Under the pieces are notes generated by a model. The model ran no database searches. It was not told the DNA's origin and worked only from the letters and a program-made list of their open reading frames with translations. A stretch of DNA of 64,000 nt from Microbacterium sp. TNHR37B (GTDB lineage Bacteria; Actinomycetota; Actinomycetes; Actinomycetales; Microbacteriaceae): positions 1,240,001 through 1,304,000 of the forward strand of contig NZ_LQGV01000003.1 in NCBI RefSeq assembly GCF_001620065.1, given 5' to 3'. This document shows, one piece after another, positions 1-9,178 of this stretch (its first letter is position 1; the number at the start of each line of letters is the position of its first letter). A program made the position numbers and the translations under genes.

Positions 1-1
1 C

Positions 2-562
2 GATCTGGCCGAGCAGTTCGCCGTGTCGCGCGCGGCCGTGCGCGATGCGCTGGGCGCGCTGGCGGGGGAGGGCGTGGTCGAGCGCGTGCAGAACCGCGGG
101 GCGCGGGTGCGGGCGTTCACCCTGGCCGAGGCGATCGAGATCGCCGAGGTGCGCCGAGCACTGGAGTCGCTGTGCGCGGGGAAAGCGGCCGAGACGGTGA
201 GCGACGACGAGATCGTCGCCCTGCGGGGGATCCGCGACGAGATGTGGGAGGCGGTCGCGGCGGGCGACGTGATCTCCTACGCCGCGAAGAACCGGGAGCT
301 CCACGCACTCATCCACGCCATCAGCGGGCAGGGAACCGCCCACGCGCTGATCGAGCGCCTCCGCGGGCAGAGCGTGCGCCATCAGTACAAGCTCGCGATG
401 AAGCCCGGGCGTCCGCAGGTCTCGGTCGAGGAGCACGCCGCGATCATCGACGCGATCTGTGCGCGCGATCGCCAGGCCGCCGAGAGCGCGATGGCCGCCC
501 ACCTCGACAGCGTCATCGATGCGATGCGTGCGGTCGACGCGGAGCAGCGGGGAGCGCGATGA
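2..562 (+). CDS. GntR/FadR-family transcriptional regulator with FCD ligand domain (5' end missing)
   Basis: The reading frame is already open at base 2, so the true start lies outside the window. The first visible residues (DLAEQFAVSRAAVRDALGAL) are the recognition part of a GntR winged helix. An all-helical FCD ligand-binding domain follows; it ends with the family signature EHAAIIDAI...AMAAHL. FCD regulators bind organic acids or related metabolites and usually repress neighbouring transport or catabolic genes. The stop lies 22 bases before the MFS transporter start, so the two genes are probably cotranscribed and the regulator may sense the exporter's substrate. The ligand cannot be read from the sequence. 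Confidence 0.9.
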   Translation, partial: DLAEQFAVSRAAVRDALGALAGEGVVERVQNRGARVRAFTLAEAIEIAEVRRALESLCAGKAAETVSDDEIVALRGIRDEMWEAVAAGDVISYAAKNRELHALIHAISGQGTAHALIERLRGQSVRHQYKLAMKPGRPQVSVEEHAAIIDAICARDRQAAESAMAAHLDSVIDAMRAVDAEQRGAR

Positions 563-584
563 CCCCGCGGGAGACGGCACGCCG

Positions 585-1784
585 GTGAGACCCCGCCGGG
601 GGCCCGCGCGGCCACCCCGAGGACTGGCGCTGCTGCTGGTCCACGCCGTCGTGGTGCAGGCGATCAGCTACGGCGTACGGCCGGCGATCTCGTACGAGAT
701 CCTCCACCTCGGACTCGGCCCTGCGTGGCTCGGCGTTGCGACGGCCGCCTTCGCCCTTCCACCCCTCCTCCTCGCGCTTCCGGCCGGCCGCATCGTCGAC
801 CGGGTCGGCGAGCGGGGGATGCTCATCGCCGGGGGGCTGTCCCTCGCCGCCGCGGCTGCCGTCGCCCTCGTCCTCCCGGGGTCGGCGGCCGGGCTGATCG
901 TGGCGACGGTGCTGCTGGGGCTCGGCGTGCTCTTCTCCGTCGTCGGCGAGCAGGCGTGGGTGATGCGCAGTGCCCGCGACGATCGCCTCGACTTCTCGTT
1001 CGGCCTGTACACCTTCGCGACCTCGGGCGGGCAGATGCTGGGGCCGCTGCTGCTGCTCGTGCCTTCGCCCGTGCCGGCGGCGCCACCGCTCACGGCCGTG
1101 GCCGGCGTCGGCGTCGTGCTGGGCGTCGCCGCGGTCGTGCTGTCGTTCGGGGTCCCGTCGGCTCTCGCGCGGGGGGATGGTGTCTCCTCGCCCGGCTCTC
1201 GGGAGGGGGTGTTCGCGCTCGTGCGTCGCCCGGGTGTTCCCTCTGCGCTCGTCGCGAGCAGCATCGTCCTGACCTCCCTCGACATCCTCCTCGCCTACCT
1301 TCCGCTTCTCGCCCAGGAGCGGGGACTGGCCCCCGCATGGGTGAGCGCGATGCTCGTCGCTCGCGGCGCCGCCACCATGCTGTCGCGCGTGTGCCTGTCG
1401 ATCCTCACGGGGCGGTTCGGGCGCCGGCGTGTGCTCGTCGTCGGAGGCCTGGTGGCCGCGATCGGTCTCGCCTTCCTCGCTGTTCCTCTCCCGCCGCTTG
1501 CGCTGACGGCAGCGATCGCCGCGTATGGCCTCGCGGCGGGAACGGTACAGCCCCTCACGATGTCGTGGATGACCCTCATCACCCCTCCGGCGGAGCGCGG
1601 GACGGCGGCGTCGCTGCGGCTGGTCGGCAACCGCATCGGGCAGAGCGCGATCCCACTCGTGGTGGCGGGAGCCTCCGCCGCCGCCGGCGCCACCGGCGTC
1701 TTCCTCCTCATGGGAGGCGCGCTCGTGGGCGCGGCCGCTATGTCGCGCGCGGCGCCCGACGGTCCCGACCTCCAGGCGGACTGA
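585..1784 (+). CDS. MFS transporter
   Basis: A 399-residue integral membrane protein with about twelve hydrophobic segments. It has the MFS loop 2-3 motif in the form [12 protein letters not shown] and a second-half equivalent near [11 protein letters not shown], so it is a proton-coupled major facilitator of the drug/metabolite exporter type. The frame stays open further upstream but overlaps the GntR gene. GTG at 585 is chosen because it follows the regulator's stop closely and gives a short basic N-terminus ([13 protein letters not shown]) before the first membrane segment. Pairing with a GntR/FCD regulator suggests export or import of a small organic acid or toxic compound. The substrate is unknown. 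Confidence 0.85.
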   Translation: MRPRRGPARPPRGLALLLVHAVVVQAISYGVRPAISYEILHLGLGPAWLGVATAAFALPPLLLALPAGRIVDRVGERGMLIAGGLSLAAAAAVALVLPGSAAGLIVATVLLGLGVLFSVVGEQAWVMRSARDDRLDFSFGLYTFATSGGQMLGPLLLLVPSPVPAAPPLTAVAGVGVVLGVAAVVLSFGVPSALARGDGVSSPGSREGVFALVRRPGVPSALVASSIVLTSLDILLAYLPLLAQERGLAPAWVSAMLVARGAATMLSRVCLSILTGRFGRRRVLVVGGLVAAIGLAFLAVPLPPLALTAAIAAYGLAAGTVQPLTMSWMTLITPPAERGTAASLRLVGNRIGQSAIPLVVAGASAAAGATGVFLLMGGALVGAAAMSRAAPDGPDLQAD

Positions 1785-1926
1785 GCGCGCCGCCAGGGGC
1801 GGGAGCCGGCCGCCGCCGTGCTCCGGGCTTCGGGGTCGGGCCTCGCCCTCGCCCGTGCCGCAACGGCGAGGCCGGCGGCGCACACCGGTGGGGGCCGGTG
1901 GTGCACAACGGCGGGGATGGGCGGTG

Positions 1927-2007
1927 CACAACGGCGGGGATGGAGGCCGACACGCCGTGGCGGGGTCGGCAGGGGACGGCGTGTCGCCCCATCCATCCGC
2001 CGTTGTG
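1927..2007. repeat. Long intergenic palindrome, family A, copy 1
   Basis: The outer arms CACAACGGCGG (1927-1937) and CCGCCGTTGTG (1997-2007) are perfect inverted repeats. The inner arms GACACGCCGT (1949-1958) and ACGGCGTGTC (1976-1985) are also perfect, with GGATGG/CCATCC pairing between them. A second, competing hairpin, GCCGAC/GTCGGC, lies inside the core. The element resembles a REP or small non-autonomous mobile palindrome; it has no coding capacity. Confidence 0.75.
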
Positions 2008-2118
2008 TCCGCCGGTGGGGGTCCGCCGGCGGGTTCCGCTGGGCCGGGGCGGCCCGCCCCATCCCGCGCCCGCCCCAGCCGGCCACCCCGCGCCTCGCAC
2101 CGCCTCGTGTACCCCCTG

Positions 2119-2199
2119 CACAGCGGCGGATATGGAAGCCGACACGCCGTGGCGGGGTCGGCCCGGGGCGGCGTGTCGTCCCACCCATCCGCCGTCGTG
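2119..2199. repeat. Long intergenic palindrome, family A, copy 2
   Basis: A diverged second copy of the element at 1927-2007, in the same orientation. Outer arms CACAGCGGCGG (2119-2129) and CCGCCGTCGTG (2189-2199) pair with two mismatches. Inner arms GACACGCCG (2141-2149) and CGGCGTGTC (2169-2177) pair perfectly. The 25-base core is identical to copy 1 while the flanks differ, which suggests that the element rather than the whole spacer was duplicated. Confidence 0.75.
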
Positions 2200-2331
2200 T
2201 CAGGGCGCGCCCGCGCCCGCGCCCGCGCCTGCCCTCGGGCCGCGGCCCCGTCTCCACCGCCCGGCGGTGGCCCGGGTTTTGCACGGCCACCCCCATTGCG
2301 ACACCGGCGGTCGGGTGCAAGGCTCATTGTT

Positions 2332-4800
2332 GTGATAGGCAACATTTCCCCTCGGCCGTGGAGCGCCTCGGAGGCCCCCGTCTCCGATGCCGACCTGCGC
2401 ACGATCGACCTGTGGTGGCGCGCCGCCAACTACATGAGCGTCGGCCAGATCTACCTCAAGGACAACCCCCTGCTGCGGGAGCCGCTGACCCGCGACCACG
2501 TCAAACCGCGCCTCGTCGGGCATTGGGGAACCACCCCCGGGCTCACCTTCATCTATGCCCATCTGAACCGGGCGATCGCCCGGCGCCTCCAGCCCGCGAT
2601 GTACATCATCGGCCCGGGCCACGGCGGACCGGGGCTCGTCGCCGCCTCTTTCCTCGACGGCACGTACACCTCGACGTACAACGACATCTCGAACGACGAG
2701 GCCGGACTGAAGCGCCTGTTCACACAGTTCTCCTTCCCGGGCGGGATCCCTTCGCACGTCGCACCGGAGACGCCCGGATCGATCCACGAGGGCGGCGAGC
2801 TCGGCTACGCGCTGTCCCACGCGTACGGTGCGGCCTTCGACAACCCCGACCTCCTCGTGGCCGCCGTCGTCGGAGACGGTGAAGCCGAGACCGGGCCGCT
2901 GGCCACCAGCTGGCATTCCAACAAGTTCATCGATCCGGCGACCGACGGGGTCGTGCTCCCGATCCTCCACCTCAACGGCTACAAGATCGCCAATCCCACC
3001 GTCCTCGCGCGGATCCCCGAAGAAGAGCTCGTCGCCCTCATGACCGGGTACGGTCACACACCCCACGTGTTCACGGCGGGCTTCGACGACGAGGACCACC
3101 TCTCCATCCATCGCCGATTCGCCGACCTCTTGGACACCGTGCTCGACGAGATCGCGGCGATCAAGGCGGCAGCCGCGTCCGACCCCGAGATGGAGCGGCC
3201 GCGGTGGCCGATGATCGTCATGCGCACGCCCAAGGGCTGGACGTGTCCACCGGAGATCGACGGGAAGCGCACCGAGAACTCCTGGCGCGCACACCAGGTG
3301 CCTCTCGCGTCGGCCCGTGACACCGACGCGCACCTGCGGGTCCTGGAGGGCTGGCTCCAGTCCTACCGGCCGGAGGATCTCTTCGACGACGCCGGTGCCC
3401 CACGGCCGGAGGTGACCGCCCTCACCCCGCCCGGGGATCTCCGGATGAGCGCCACGCCGCATGCCAACGGCGGACTGCTCCTGCGGGACCTCGTGCTCCC
3501 CGACTTCCGCGAGTTCGGGGTGGACGTCCCTGCCCCCGGAGCTTCGGTCGCCGAGGCCACGCGCGTGCTGGGCGGATGGCTGGAGGCCGTGATGGCGGCC
3601 AATCTCGACAACTTCCGGGTGTTCGCCCCCGACGAGCTCGCCTCCAACCGGATCCAGGCCGTTCTCGAGGCGACCGACAAGAGCTGGAACAACGGCCTCG
3701 ACAGCGACGACGAGCACCTCGGCAAGAGGGGCCAGGTCGTCGAGATGCTGTCGGAGCACCAGTGCCAGGGATGGTTGGAGGGCTATCTCCTCACCGGCCG
3801 GCACGGTCTCTTCACGTCGTACGAGGCCTTCATCCACATCGTCGACTCGATGTTCAACCAGCACGCGAAGTGGCTCAAGGTCTCGCGAGAACTGCCGTGG
3901 CGCCGGCCCATCGCCTCGCTCAACTACCTTCTCTCCAGTCATGTCTGGAGGCAGGATCACAACGGCTTCTCGCACCAGGACCCCGGGTTCATCGATCACG
4001 TCGTCAACAAGAAGGCGGAGGTCGTGCGGGTGTACCTGCCGCCGGATGCCAACACCCTGCTGAGCGTCTACGACCACTGCCTCCGCTCTCGCGACTACGT
4101 CAACGTGGTCGTAGCGGGCAAGCAGCCCCAGGCGTCGTGGCTGACGATGGAGCAGGCGATCGACCACTGCACGCGAGGCGCGGGCATCTGGGAGTTCGCG
4201 TCCAACGTTCCCACGGGGGAGGAGCCCGACGTCGTCATGGCCGCGTGCGGCGACGTCCCCACGCTCGAGGTGCTCGCGGCGATCGACATCATCCGCCAGG
4301 AGCTCCCCGACCTCAAGGTGCGCATGGTCAACGTCGTCGACCTCATGCGTCTGCAGCCGGCGGAGGAGCACCCGCACGGCATGAGCGATCGCGAGTACGA
4401 CCAGCTCTTCACGACCGACAAGCCGGTGGTCTTCGCCTACCACGGCTACCCCTGGCTCATCCATCGGCTCACCTACCGCCGCAATGGGCACGCGAACCTG
4501 CACGTGCGCGGCTACATCGAGGAGGGGACGACCACGACGCCCTTCGACATGGCGATGCTCAACAAGATGGACCGCTACTTCCTCGTGCGGAAGGTCATCG
4601 AACGGGTGCCGGGGCTCGGTTCGCGGGCGGCGCTGCTCAGTCAGAAGCTCGAGGATCAGCGGATGGCTGCCCGGCGCTATGCCCGGGAGACCGGTGAGGA
4701 TCCGGTGGAGATCCGGGACTGGACCTGGCCGGACGCGCGCGATGTCGCCGGCGAGACGGTCGTGAGCGCGACGGCGGCCACCGGAGGTGACAACGAGTAG
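2332..4800 (+). CDS. xfp: Xylulose-5-phosphate/fructose-6-phosphate phosphoketolase
   Basis: Thiamine-diphosphate enzyme that splits xylulose-5-P or fructose-6-P with phosphate into acetyl-phosphate plus glyceraldehyde-3-P or erythrose-4-P, the key step of the bifid shunt. At 822 residues it has the usual family length. Visible family blocks include GQIYL near residue 39, GHWGTTPGL near 63, GPGHGG near 94, [18 protein letters not shown], the TPP/Mg block [11 protein letters not shown] near 182, HLNGYKI, and the conserved C-terminus ending [11 protein letters not shown]. The start is GTG 2332, with AAGG about nine bases upstream; this gives an N-terminus like known phosphoketolases, and upstream in-frame codons lie in repeats. 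No acetate kinase or phosphotransacetylase gene is adjacent. Confidence 0.95.
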   Translation: MIGNISPRPWSASEAPVSDADLRTIDLWWRAANYMSVGQIYLKDNPLLREPLTRDHVKPRLVGHWGTTPGLTFIYAHLNRAIARRLQPAMYIIGPGHGGPGLVAASFLDGTYTSTYNDISNDEAGLKRLFTQFSFPGGIPSHVAPETPGSIHEGGELGYALSHAYGAAFDNPDLLVAAVVGDGEAETGPLATSWHSNKFIDPATDGVVLPILHLNGYKIANPTVLARIPEEELVALMTGYGHTPHVFTAGFDDEDHLSIHRRFADLLDTVLDEIAAIKAAAASDPEMERPRWPMIVMRTPKGWTCPPEIDGKRTENSWRAHQVPLASARDTDAHLRVLEGWLQSYRPEDLFDDAGAPRPEVTALTPPGDLRMSATPHANGGLLLRDLVLPDFREFGVDVPAPGASVAEATRVLGGWLEAVMAANLDNFRVFAPDELASNRIQAVLEATDKSWNNGLDSDDEHLGKRGQVVEMLSEHQCQGWLEGYLLTGRHGLFTSYEAFIHIVDSMFNQHAKWLKVSRELPWRRPIASLNYLLSSHVWRQDHNGFSHQDPGFIDHVVNKKAEVVRVYLPPDANTLLSVYDHCLRSRDYVNVVVAGKQPQASWLTMEQAIDHCTRGAGIWEFASNVPTGEEPDVVMAACGDVPTLEVLAAIDIIRQELPDLKVRMVNVVDLMRLQPAEEHPHGMSDREYDQLFTTDKPVVFAYHGYPWLIHRLTYRRNGHANLHVRGYIEEGTTTTPFDMAMLNKMDRYFLVRKVIERVPGLGSRAALLSQKLEDQRMAARRYARETGEDPVEIRDWTWPDARDVAGETVVSATAATGGDNE

Positions 4801-4809
4801 GCGTGGCCT

Positions 4810-4838
4810 CGCCGGGACGCCCCGACGGTGTCCCGGCG
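4810..4838 (+). terminator. Hairpin after xfp
   Basis: CGCCGGGAC (4810-4818) and GTCCCGGCG (4830-4838) form a perfect nine-base stem nine bases after the phosphoketolase stop. It is followed by a T-rich stretch rather than a clean U tract. It is probably the xfp terminator and separates it from the Zur-controlled promoter. Confidence 0.6.
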
Positions 4839-4852
4839 ACGCTTCTCGATTT

Positions 4853-4867
4853 TGATAACGATTATCA
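4853..4867. promoter_or_regulatory. Zur box overlapping the znuA promoter
   Basis: TGATAACGATTATCA is a perfect 15-base palindrome of the Zur/Fur type. It overlaps a -35 hexamer TTGATA (4852-4857), followed after 17 bases by a -10 TACGCT (4875-4880). The znuA ATG (4887) is only six bases after the -10, so the transcript is probably leaderless. Zn-loaded Zur, encoded four genes downstream, should block RNA polymerase here. Confidence 0.85.
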
Positions 4868-4886
4868 GTAGGCGTACGCTGGGCGC

Positions 4887-5900
4887 ATGACCCGCACGCC
4901 TCTCGCCCTCGTCGCGCTCCTCGGAGCCTCCGCCCTCGTCCTCGCCGGCTGTTCGTCCACGCCCGGCGGTGCGACAGGGGGCAACGGCGACGGCAAGATC
5001 CAGGTCGTCGCCTCGACGAGCGTCTACGGCGACATCGTGGAGGCGATCGCCGGCGACGCCGTCGACGTCACCTCGATCGTCGCGTCGACCAGCCAGGACC
5101 CGCACTCCTACGAGGCCTCCGCCGCCGACCAGCTGACGGTCTCCCAGGCCGATCTCATCATCGAGAACGGCGGGGGCTACGACGCGTTCATCGACGGCCT
5201 CATCGAGGCGACGGGAAGCTCGGCCCACGTCATCACGGCCGCCGAGTTCTCCCACGACTGGCCCGGCAACGAGGGTCACGACCACGCCGACGGCGATGAC
5301 CACGATCACGCGGACGAGACCGACGCGGCTGACGACCACGATCATGGCGACCACGAGGGCCACGACCACATCGAGGGCTTCAACGAGCATGTCTGGTACG
5401 ACCCGCACACCATGGAGCACCTCGCCGAGGCGATCGCCGAAGAGCTCACCGAGCTCGCCCCGGCCGATGCCGACGCGTTCCAGAAGGGGCTCAGCACGTT
5501 CGTCGCCGGGATCGGCGATCTCGAGACGTCGCTGGCGGACATCTCCGCGGCGCACGAGGGCGACAAGATCTTCGTCACCGAGCCGGTTCCGCTGTACCTG
5601 ACCGCGGCCGCGGGACTCACCAATGTGACCCCTGAAGCGTTCAGCGAAGCGGTCGAAGAGGGCCAGGACGTGCCGCCGGCCACTCTCCTCGAAGCCGACA
5701 AGCTCCTGAAGGCGGGCGATGTGCGCGCCGTCATCGCGAACGCCCAGACCGGTGGCGCCGAGACGACGCAGGTGATCGAGACCGCGAAGGCCGCCGGCAT
5801 CCCCGTGATCGAATTCACCGAGATCCTGCCCGAGGGCAAGACCTACCTCACCTGGATGGCGGACAACATCTCGACGCTCGCCGCTACGCTGAACCGGTGA
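4887..5900 (+). CDS. znuA: Zinc ABC transporter substrate-binding lipoprotein
   Basis: Cluster A-I metal-binding protein that captures Zn(II) outside the membrane. The N-terminus is a lipoprotein signal with the lipobox LAGC, Cys near residue 22. The 337-residue protein shows the family start VASTSVYGDIVEAIAGD and a His/Asp-rich loop at about residues 128-163 (GHDHADGDDHDHADE...HDHGDHEGHDH), typical of zinc rather than manganese binders. Further ligand regions are WYDPHTM and FVTEPVPLYL. It begins the operon directly behind a Zur box. The stop overlaps the next start (GTGA). Confidence 0.93.
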   Translation: MTRTPLALVALLGASALVLAGCSSTPGGATGGNGDGKIQVVASTSVYGDIVEAIAGDAVDVTSIVASTSQDPHSYEASAADQLTVSQADLIIENGGGYDAFIDGLIEATGSSAHVITAAEFSHDWPGNEGHDHADGDDHDHADETDAADDHDHGDHEGHDHIEGFNEHVWYDPHTMEHLAEAIAEELTELAPADADAFQKGLSTFVAGIGDLETSLADISAAHEGDKIFVTEPVPLYLTAAAGLTNVTPEAFSEAVEEGQDVPPATLLEADKLLKAGDVRAVIANAQTGGAETTQVIETAKAAGIPVIEFTEILPEGKTYLTWMADNISTLAATLNR

Positions 5901-6736
5901 CCCCCGAGCAGGACCCGCAGGCGGAGCCGGTGCTCCGCATCCGGGGAGCGGCCTTGCGGCGGGGACATCGAGAGTTGTGGAGCGGGCTCGACCTCGATGT
6001 CCGCCCGGGAGAGCTGGTGGCCGTTCTCGGTCCGTCGGGATCGGGAAAGACGACCCTCCTGCGAGCGATCCTGGGGCTCGAGCCCCTCTCCGAGGGCACG
6101 ATCACGGCGCTGGGCGAGAGGGTGCGCGGTCGTGGCAACCGTCGCATCGGCTACCTCCCGCAGGCCCGTCCGCTGACCGACACGGCCCTGCGCGGACGCG
6201 ACCTCGTCGCGCTCGGGGTCGACGGTCACCGCTTCGGGCTCCCGTTCCCGCGGCGCGGCGACCGGGCACGCATCGACGCCCTCGTCGAGGCGGTCGGCGC
6301 CTCCGCATTCGCCGATGAGCCCGTCGGGGTGCTCTCCGGCGGTGAGCAGCAGCGCCTGCGCGTGGGCCAGGCGCTGGCAGACGACCCGCGGCTCCTCCTG
6401 TGCGACGAACCGCTGACCAGTCTCGATCTCGCCAATCAGCAGGCGGTGGTCCGCCTGATCGACGATCACCGCACGACGGGCGCCGCGGTGCTCCTGGTCA
6501 CCCACGACATCAACCCGATCCTCGGCAAAGTCGACCGCATCCTCTACATCGCCAACGGCCGCTTCACCCTCGGCGCCCCGAAGGACGTCCTCACCTCGCC
6601 CGTGCTGACCGACCTCTACGGCGCACCCGTCTTCGTCCTGCGGGCAGGAGACCGCCTCGTCGTCGTGGGCGCTCCCGATGCCGACGCCTCGCATCACCAT
6701 CACGACGACCACCTCCACGAAGGCGGTGCCGCGTGA
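5897..6736 (+). CDS. znuC: Zinc ABC transporter ATP-binding protein
   Basis: ATPase subunit of the zinc importer, 279 residues. Walker A GPSGSGKTT is at about 45-53, the ABC signature LSGGEQQR near 146, Walker B LLLCDEP near 167, and the switch histidine lies in VTHDINP. The C-terminus ends in a histidine-rich tail (ASHHHHDDHLHEGG), unusual for an ATPase but fitting a zinc system, where it may sense cytosolic metal. GTG at 5897 overlaps the znuA stop, so translation is coupled. Confidence 0.92.
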   Translation: MTPEQDPQAEPVLRIRGAALRRGHRELWSGLDLDVRPGELVAVLGPSGSGKTTLLRAILGLEPLSEGTITALGERVRGRGNRRIGYLPQARPLTDTALRGRDLVALGVDGHRFGLPFPRRGDRARIDALVEAVGASAFADEPVGVLSGGEQQRLRVGQALADDPRLLLCDEPLTSLDLANQQAVVRLIDDHRTTGAAVLLVTHDINPILGKVDRILYIANGRFTLGAPKDVLTSPVLTDLYGAPVFVLRAGDRLVVVGAPDADASHHHHDDHLHEGGAA

Positions 6737-7599
6737 ACTGGGCCGACATCGGCGACGCGCTCTTCGGCGGACTGGCCGACTACGGGGAGATCCTCGCCCT
6801 CGTCTCCAACTCGCTGTGGGCCGGCGCGGTCCTGGGCCTCGTCGGAGGGCTCATCGGCGTGTTCGTCATGCAGCGCGACATGGCCTTCGCCGTCCATGGG
6901 ATCAGCGAGCTGTCGTTCGCCGGCGCCGCCGCGGCGCTCCTGGTGGGCGCAGACGTCGTGACCGGCTCGGTCGTCGGCTCCCTCATCGCGGCGGCGCTCA
7001 TCGGATCGCTCGGCGCCCGGGCGCGCGACCGCAACTCGATCATCGGAGTGCTCATGCCGTTCGGCCTGGGCTTGGGGATCCTCTTCCTCTCGCTCTACAA
7101 CGGCCGCAGCGCCAACCGGTTCAGCCTGCTCACCGGCCAGATCGTGTCGGTCCAGAACGCTCAGCTGGGATGGCTCATCGGGATCTCGGCGGCGGCGCTG
7201 CTCGCTCTGCTCCTCATCTGGCGCCCGCTGCGTTTCGACTCGCTCGACCCGCAGTCGGCGGCGGCGCGCGGCGTCCCGACGACCGTCGTCTCGCTCGGCT
7301 TCATGCTGCTGCTCGGTCTCGTCGTGGCGGTCGCCGTGCACATCATCGGCGCGCTTCTCGTGATGGCGCTCCTGGTGACCCCGGCGGCCGCGGCGATGCG
7401 CGTCGCCAGCGGACCCCTGGCCGTGCCGCTGCTGTCGGCCCTCTTCGGGGTCGTGGCCGCCGTCGGCGGGATCCTCCTCGCCGTGATGGGCACGTTGCCG
7501 GTGAGCCCCTACATCACCACCATCTCGTTCGCCATCTACCTCGTCTGCCGCGTGGTCGGAGGGCGTCGTGGGCGCGTCACGCGCGCCGTGCGGGCGTGA
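6733..7599 (+). CDS. znuB: Zinc ABC transporter permease
   Basis: Membrane subunit of the ABC-3 metal permease family, 288 residues with about eight hydrophobic segments. Recognisable blocks are MQRDMAFAVHGISELSFAGA after the second segment and GALLVMALLVTPAAAA in the second half, both typical of ZnuB/MntB-type permeases. GTG 6733 overlaps the znuC stop (GTGA). With ZnuA and ZnuC it completes a high-affinity zinc importer expressed under zinc starvation. Confidence 0.92.
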   Translation: MNWADIGDALFGGLADYGEILALVSNSLWAGAVLGLVGGLIGVFVMQRDMAFAVHGISELSFAGAAAALLVGADVVTGSVVGSLIAAALIGSLGARARDRNSIIGVLMPFGLGLGILFLSLYNGRSANRFSLLTGQIVSVQNAQLGWLIGISAAALLALLLIWRPLRFDSLDPQSAAARGVPTTVVSLGFMLLLGLVVAVAVHIIGALLVMALLVTPAAAAMRVASGPLAVPLLSALFGVVAAVGGILLAVMGTLPVSPYITTISFAIYLVCRVVGGRRGRVTRAVRA

Positions 7600-7643
7600 C
7601 GGCTCCCAGCCCGCTCCGAAGCCGCGCGAGTAGACTCGGGGCC

Positions 7644-8048
7644 ATGGCCCAGCGGAACACCTGGCAGCGCGATCGCGTGCGCACGGCGCTCGCCGACGCT
7701 CAAGGGTTCGTGAGCGCACAGGATCTCCACGCGACGCTGCGCGATGAGAACACCGGGATCGGACTCGCGACCGTCTACCGGGCTCTGGCCACCCTCGCCG
7801 CCGGCGGCGAGGCCGATCAGCTCCAGAGTCCCGAGGGCGAGGCGATCTATCGGGCGTGCTCGAGTGAGGGTCATCACCATCACCTGATCTGCCGCAACTG
7901 CGGGACCACCGTCGAGATCAAGGCGACCGACGTCGAGGAGTGGGCGCAGCGCACCGCCGCCGCCCACGGGTTCACCCGCGCCGAGCACGTCGTCGACATC
8001 TTCGGGCTGTGCGCCGCGTGCACGGCCGCCGGGGCCGCCGAGCGTTGA
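7644..8048 (+). CDS. zur: Zinc uptake regulator, Fur family
   Basis: A 134-residue Fur-family repressor. The winged helix covers about residues 1-80 (helix region GIGLATVYRALATLA). The dimerisation domain carries the metal-site histidines HHHHLICRNCG and two CxxC pairs (CRNC and CAAC) for structural zinc. Its place behind znuABC and the Zur box upstream of znuA support zinc rather than iron sensing. A TAGACT -10 element (7631-7636) lies seven bases before the ATG, so it may also have its own leaderless promoter. The stop overlaps the next gene's TTG start. Confidence 0.92.
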   Translation: MAQRNTWQRDRVRTALADAQGFVSAQDLHATLRDENTGIGLATVYRALATLAAGGEADQLQSPEGEAIYRACSSEGHHHHLICRNCGTTVEIKATDVEEWAQRTAAAHGFTRAEHVVDIFGLCAACTAAGAAER

Positions 8049-9178
8049 GCGAGCCGCGGTCGTCCGACCCGACACGGACGGGTGTGCTCCGCTCGGACCT
8101 GCGCCGAGCAGAGCGTGAGGCGTCGACGAGCGCACCCGCCGGGCCGGCGCACGGTCGCGCTCCCGCCGCGCCGCGAGCCCGTGCCGTCCCCGCCGCGGGC
8201 AGCGCGTCCGGCGGGAAGATCCTCGCGGTGGTGGCGGGAGTCCTGCTGGTGGCGGCGCTGATCCTCGTCGCGCTGTGGGCTCCGGGCCCGGCGCTCCCTA
8301 CTCGTGCGCAGGACGGCCTCACCCTCGCCATCAGCGTTCTCATCGAGTCGCTGCCCTTCGTCGTGCTCGGCGTGATCCTCTCGATCGTCGTGCAGGTGTG
8401 GGTGCCGCCGGGAGTGATCGAGCGGTGGATGCCGCGCAATGCCTGGGGGCGCCGCGCGGTGCTGTCGCTTCTGGGCATGCTCATCCCGGTGTGCGAGTGC
8501 GGCAACGTCCCCTTTGCCCGCGGGCTCCTGATGCGCGGATTCAGCGTGCCCGAGACGCTGACCTTCCTGATCGCGGCGCCGATCGTCAACCCGATCGTCA
8601 TCATCACGACGCATCAGGCCTTCGGGTTCGACGACGGGATCCTGATCGCGCGGCTCCTCGGCGGCTATGCGATCGCCAACCTCATCGGATGGCTCTACAG
8701 CCGGCACCCCGACCCGGACGGACTGGTCACCGATCGTTTCCGGGCCACGTGCGAGATCGTCGAGACCGAGGGCGGCGGACGGGGACGGCGGAGCCTTGCC
8801 CAGTTCGTCGTGGAACTGCGCGCCGTCATGCCGGCGCTCGTCATCGGCTCGGGCGTCGCGGGGGCGGTGCAGGTGCTGGTGCCGCGTGACGCGCTCCTGG
8901 CGATCGGCTCGAACCCGGCGCTGTCGATCGTCGCGATGATCGCGCTCGCCATGATCGTCTCGATCTGCTCCAACGTCGACTCGTTCTTCGCCCTGTCGTT
9001 CGCCTCGACCTTCACGCCCGGCTCGATCGTGGCGTTCCTCCTCGTCGGCCCCCTCGTCGACGTGAAGATGCTGGCCCTGCTGCGGACCACGTTCCGCAGC
9101 CGCGCGCTGGCCGGAATCGTCGCGGTGGTCGTCTTGTCGGCCGTCGCGATCGGAGGGGCGGTGAACCTCCTTGCGTAA
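8045..9178 (+). CDS. Permease of the COG0701/DUF318 (YcgR/YraQ-like) family
   Basis: A 377-residue membrane protein with eight or more hydrophobic segments after a basic, Ala/Pro-rich cytoplasmic head of about 55 residues. The family signature VCECGNVPFARGLL is present, with APIVNPIVI in the next segment and SICSNVDSFFALSF in the second half. TTG 8045 overlaps the zur stop (TTGA). The family is usually paired with a DUF1980/TIGR03943 protein, as it is here. Location inside a Zur-controlled operon points to a metal-linked role; the transported species is not established. Confidence 0.8.
   Translation: MSEPRSSDPTRTGVLRSDLRRAEREASTSAPAGPAHGRAPAAPRARAVPAAGSASGGKILAVVAGVLLVAALILVALWAPGPALPTRAQDGLTLAISVLIESLPFVVLGVILSIVVQVWVPPGVIERWMPRNAWGRRAVLSLLGMLIPVCECGNVPFARGLLMRGFSVPETLTFLIAAPIVNPIVIITTHQAFGFDDGILIARLLGGYAIANLIGWLYSRHPDPDGLVTDRFRATCEIVETEGGGRGRRSLAQFVVELRAVMPALVIGSGVAGAVQVLVPRDALLAIGSNPALSIVAMIALAMIVSICSNVDSFFALSFASTFTPGSIVAFLLVGPLVDVKMLALLRTTFRSRALAGIVAVVVLSAVAIGGAVNLLA

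Larger units (their letters stand above)
1785..2331. other. Repeat-rich intergenic spacer
   Basis: About 550 bases without a convincing gene. The frame of the downstream phosphoketolase stays open across the region, but the translation is low-complexity Ala/Gly/Pro/Arg and does not resemble the family. The spacer holds two related long palindromes (1927-2007 and 2119-2199). They share an identical 25-base core (1946-1970 and 2138-2162). A direct repeat of the first palindrome's left arm starts near 1902. A promoter for the phosphoketolase should lie in the last 100 bases, but no clear -35/-10 pair was recognised. Confidence 0.7.

Noticed and set aside
1855..2331. N-terminal extension of phosphoketolase by 159 residues
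   Set aside because: The extra sequence is translated palindromic repeats, and the family starts near the GTG at 2332.
513..2429. A 638-codon open frame on the minus strand
   Set aside because: It is opposite the MFS gene and the repeat spacer, with Arg/Gly/Pro-rich translation. It is a by-product of high G/C content.
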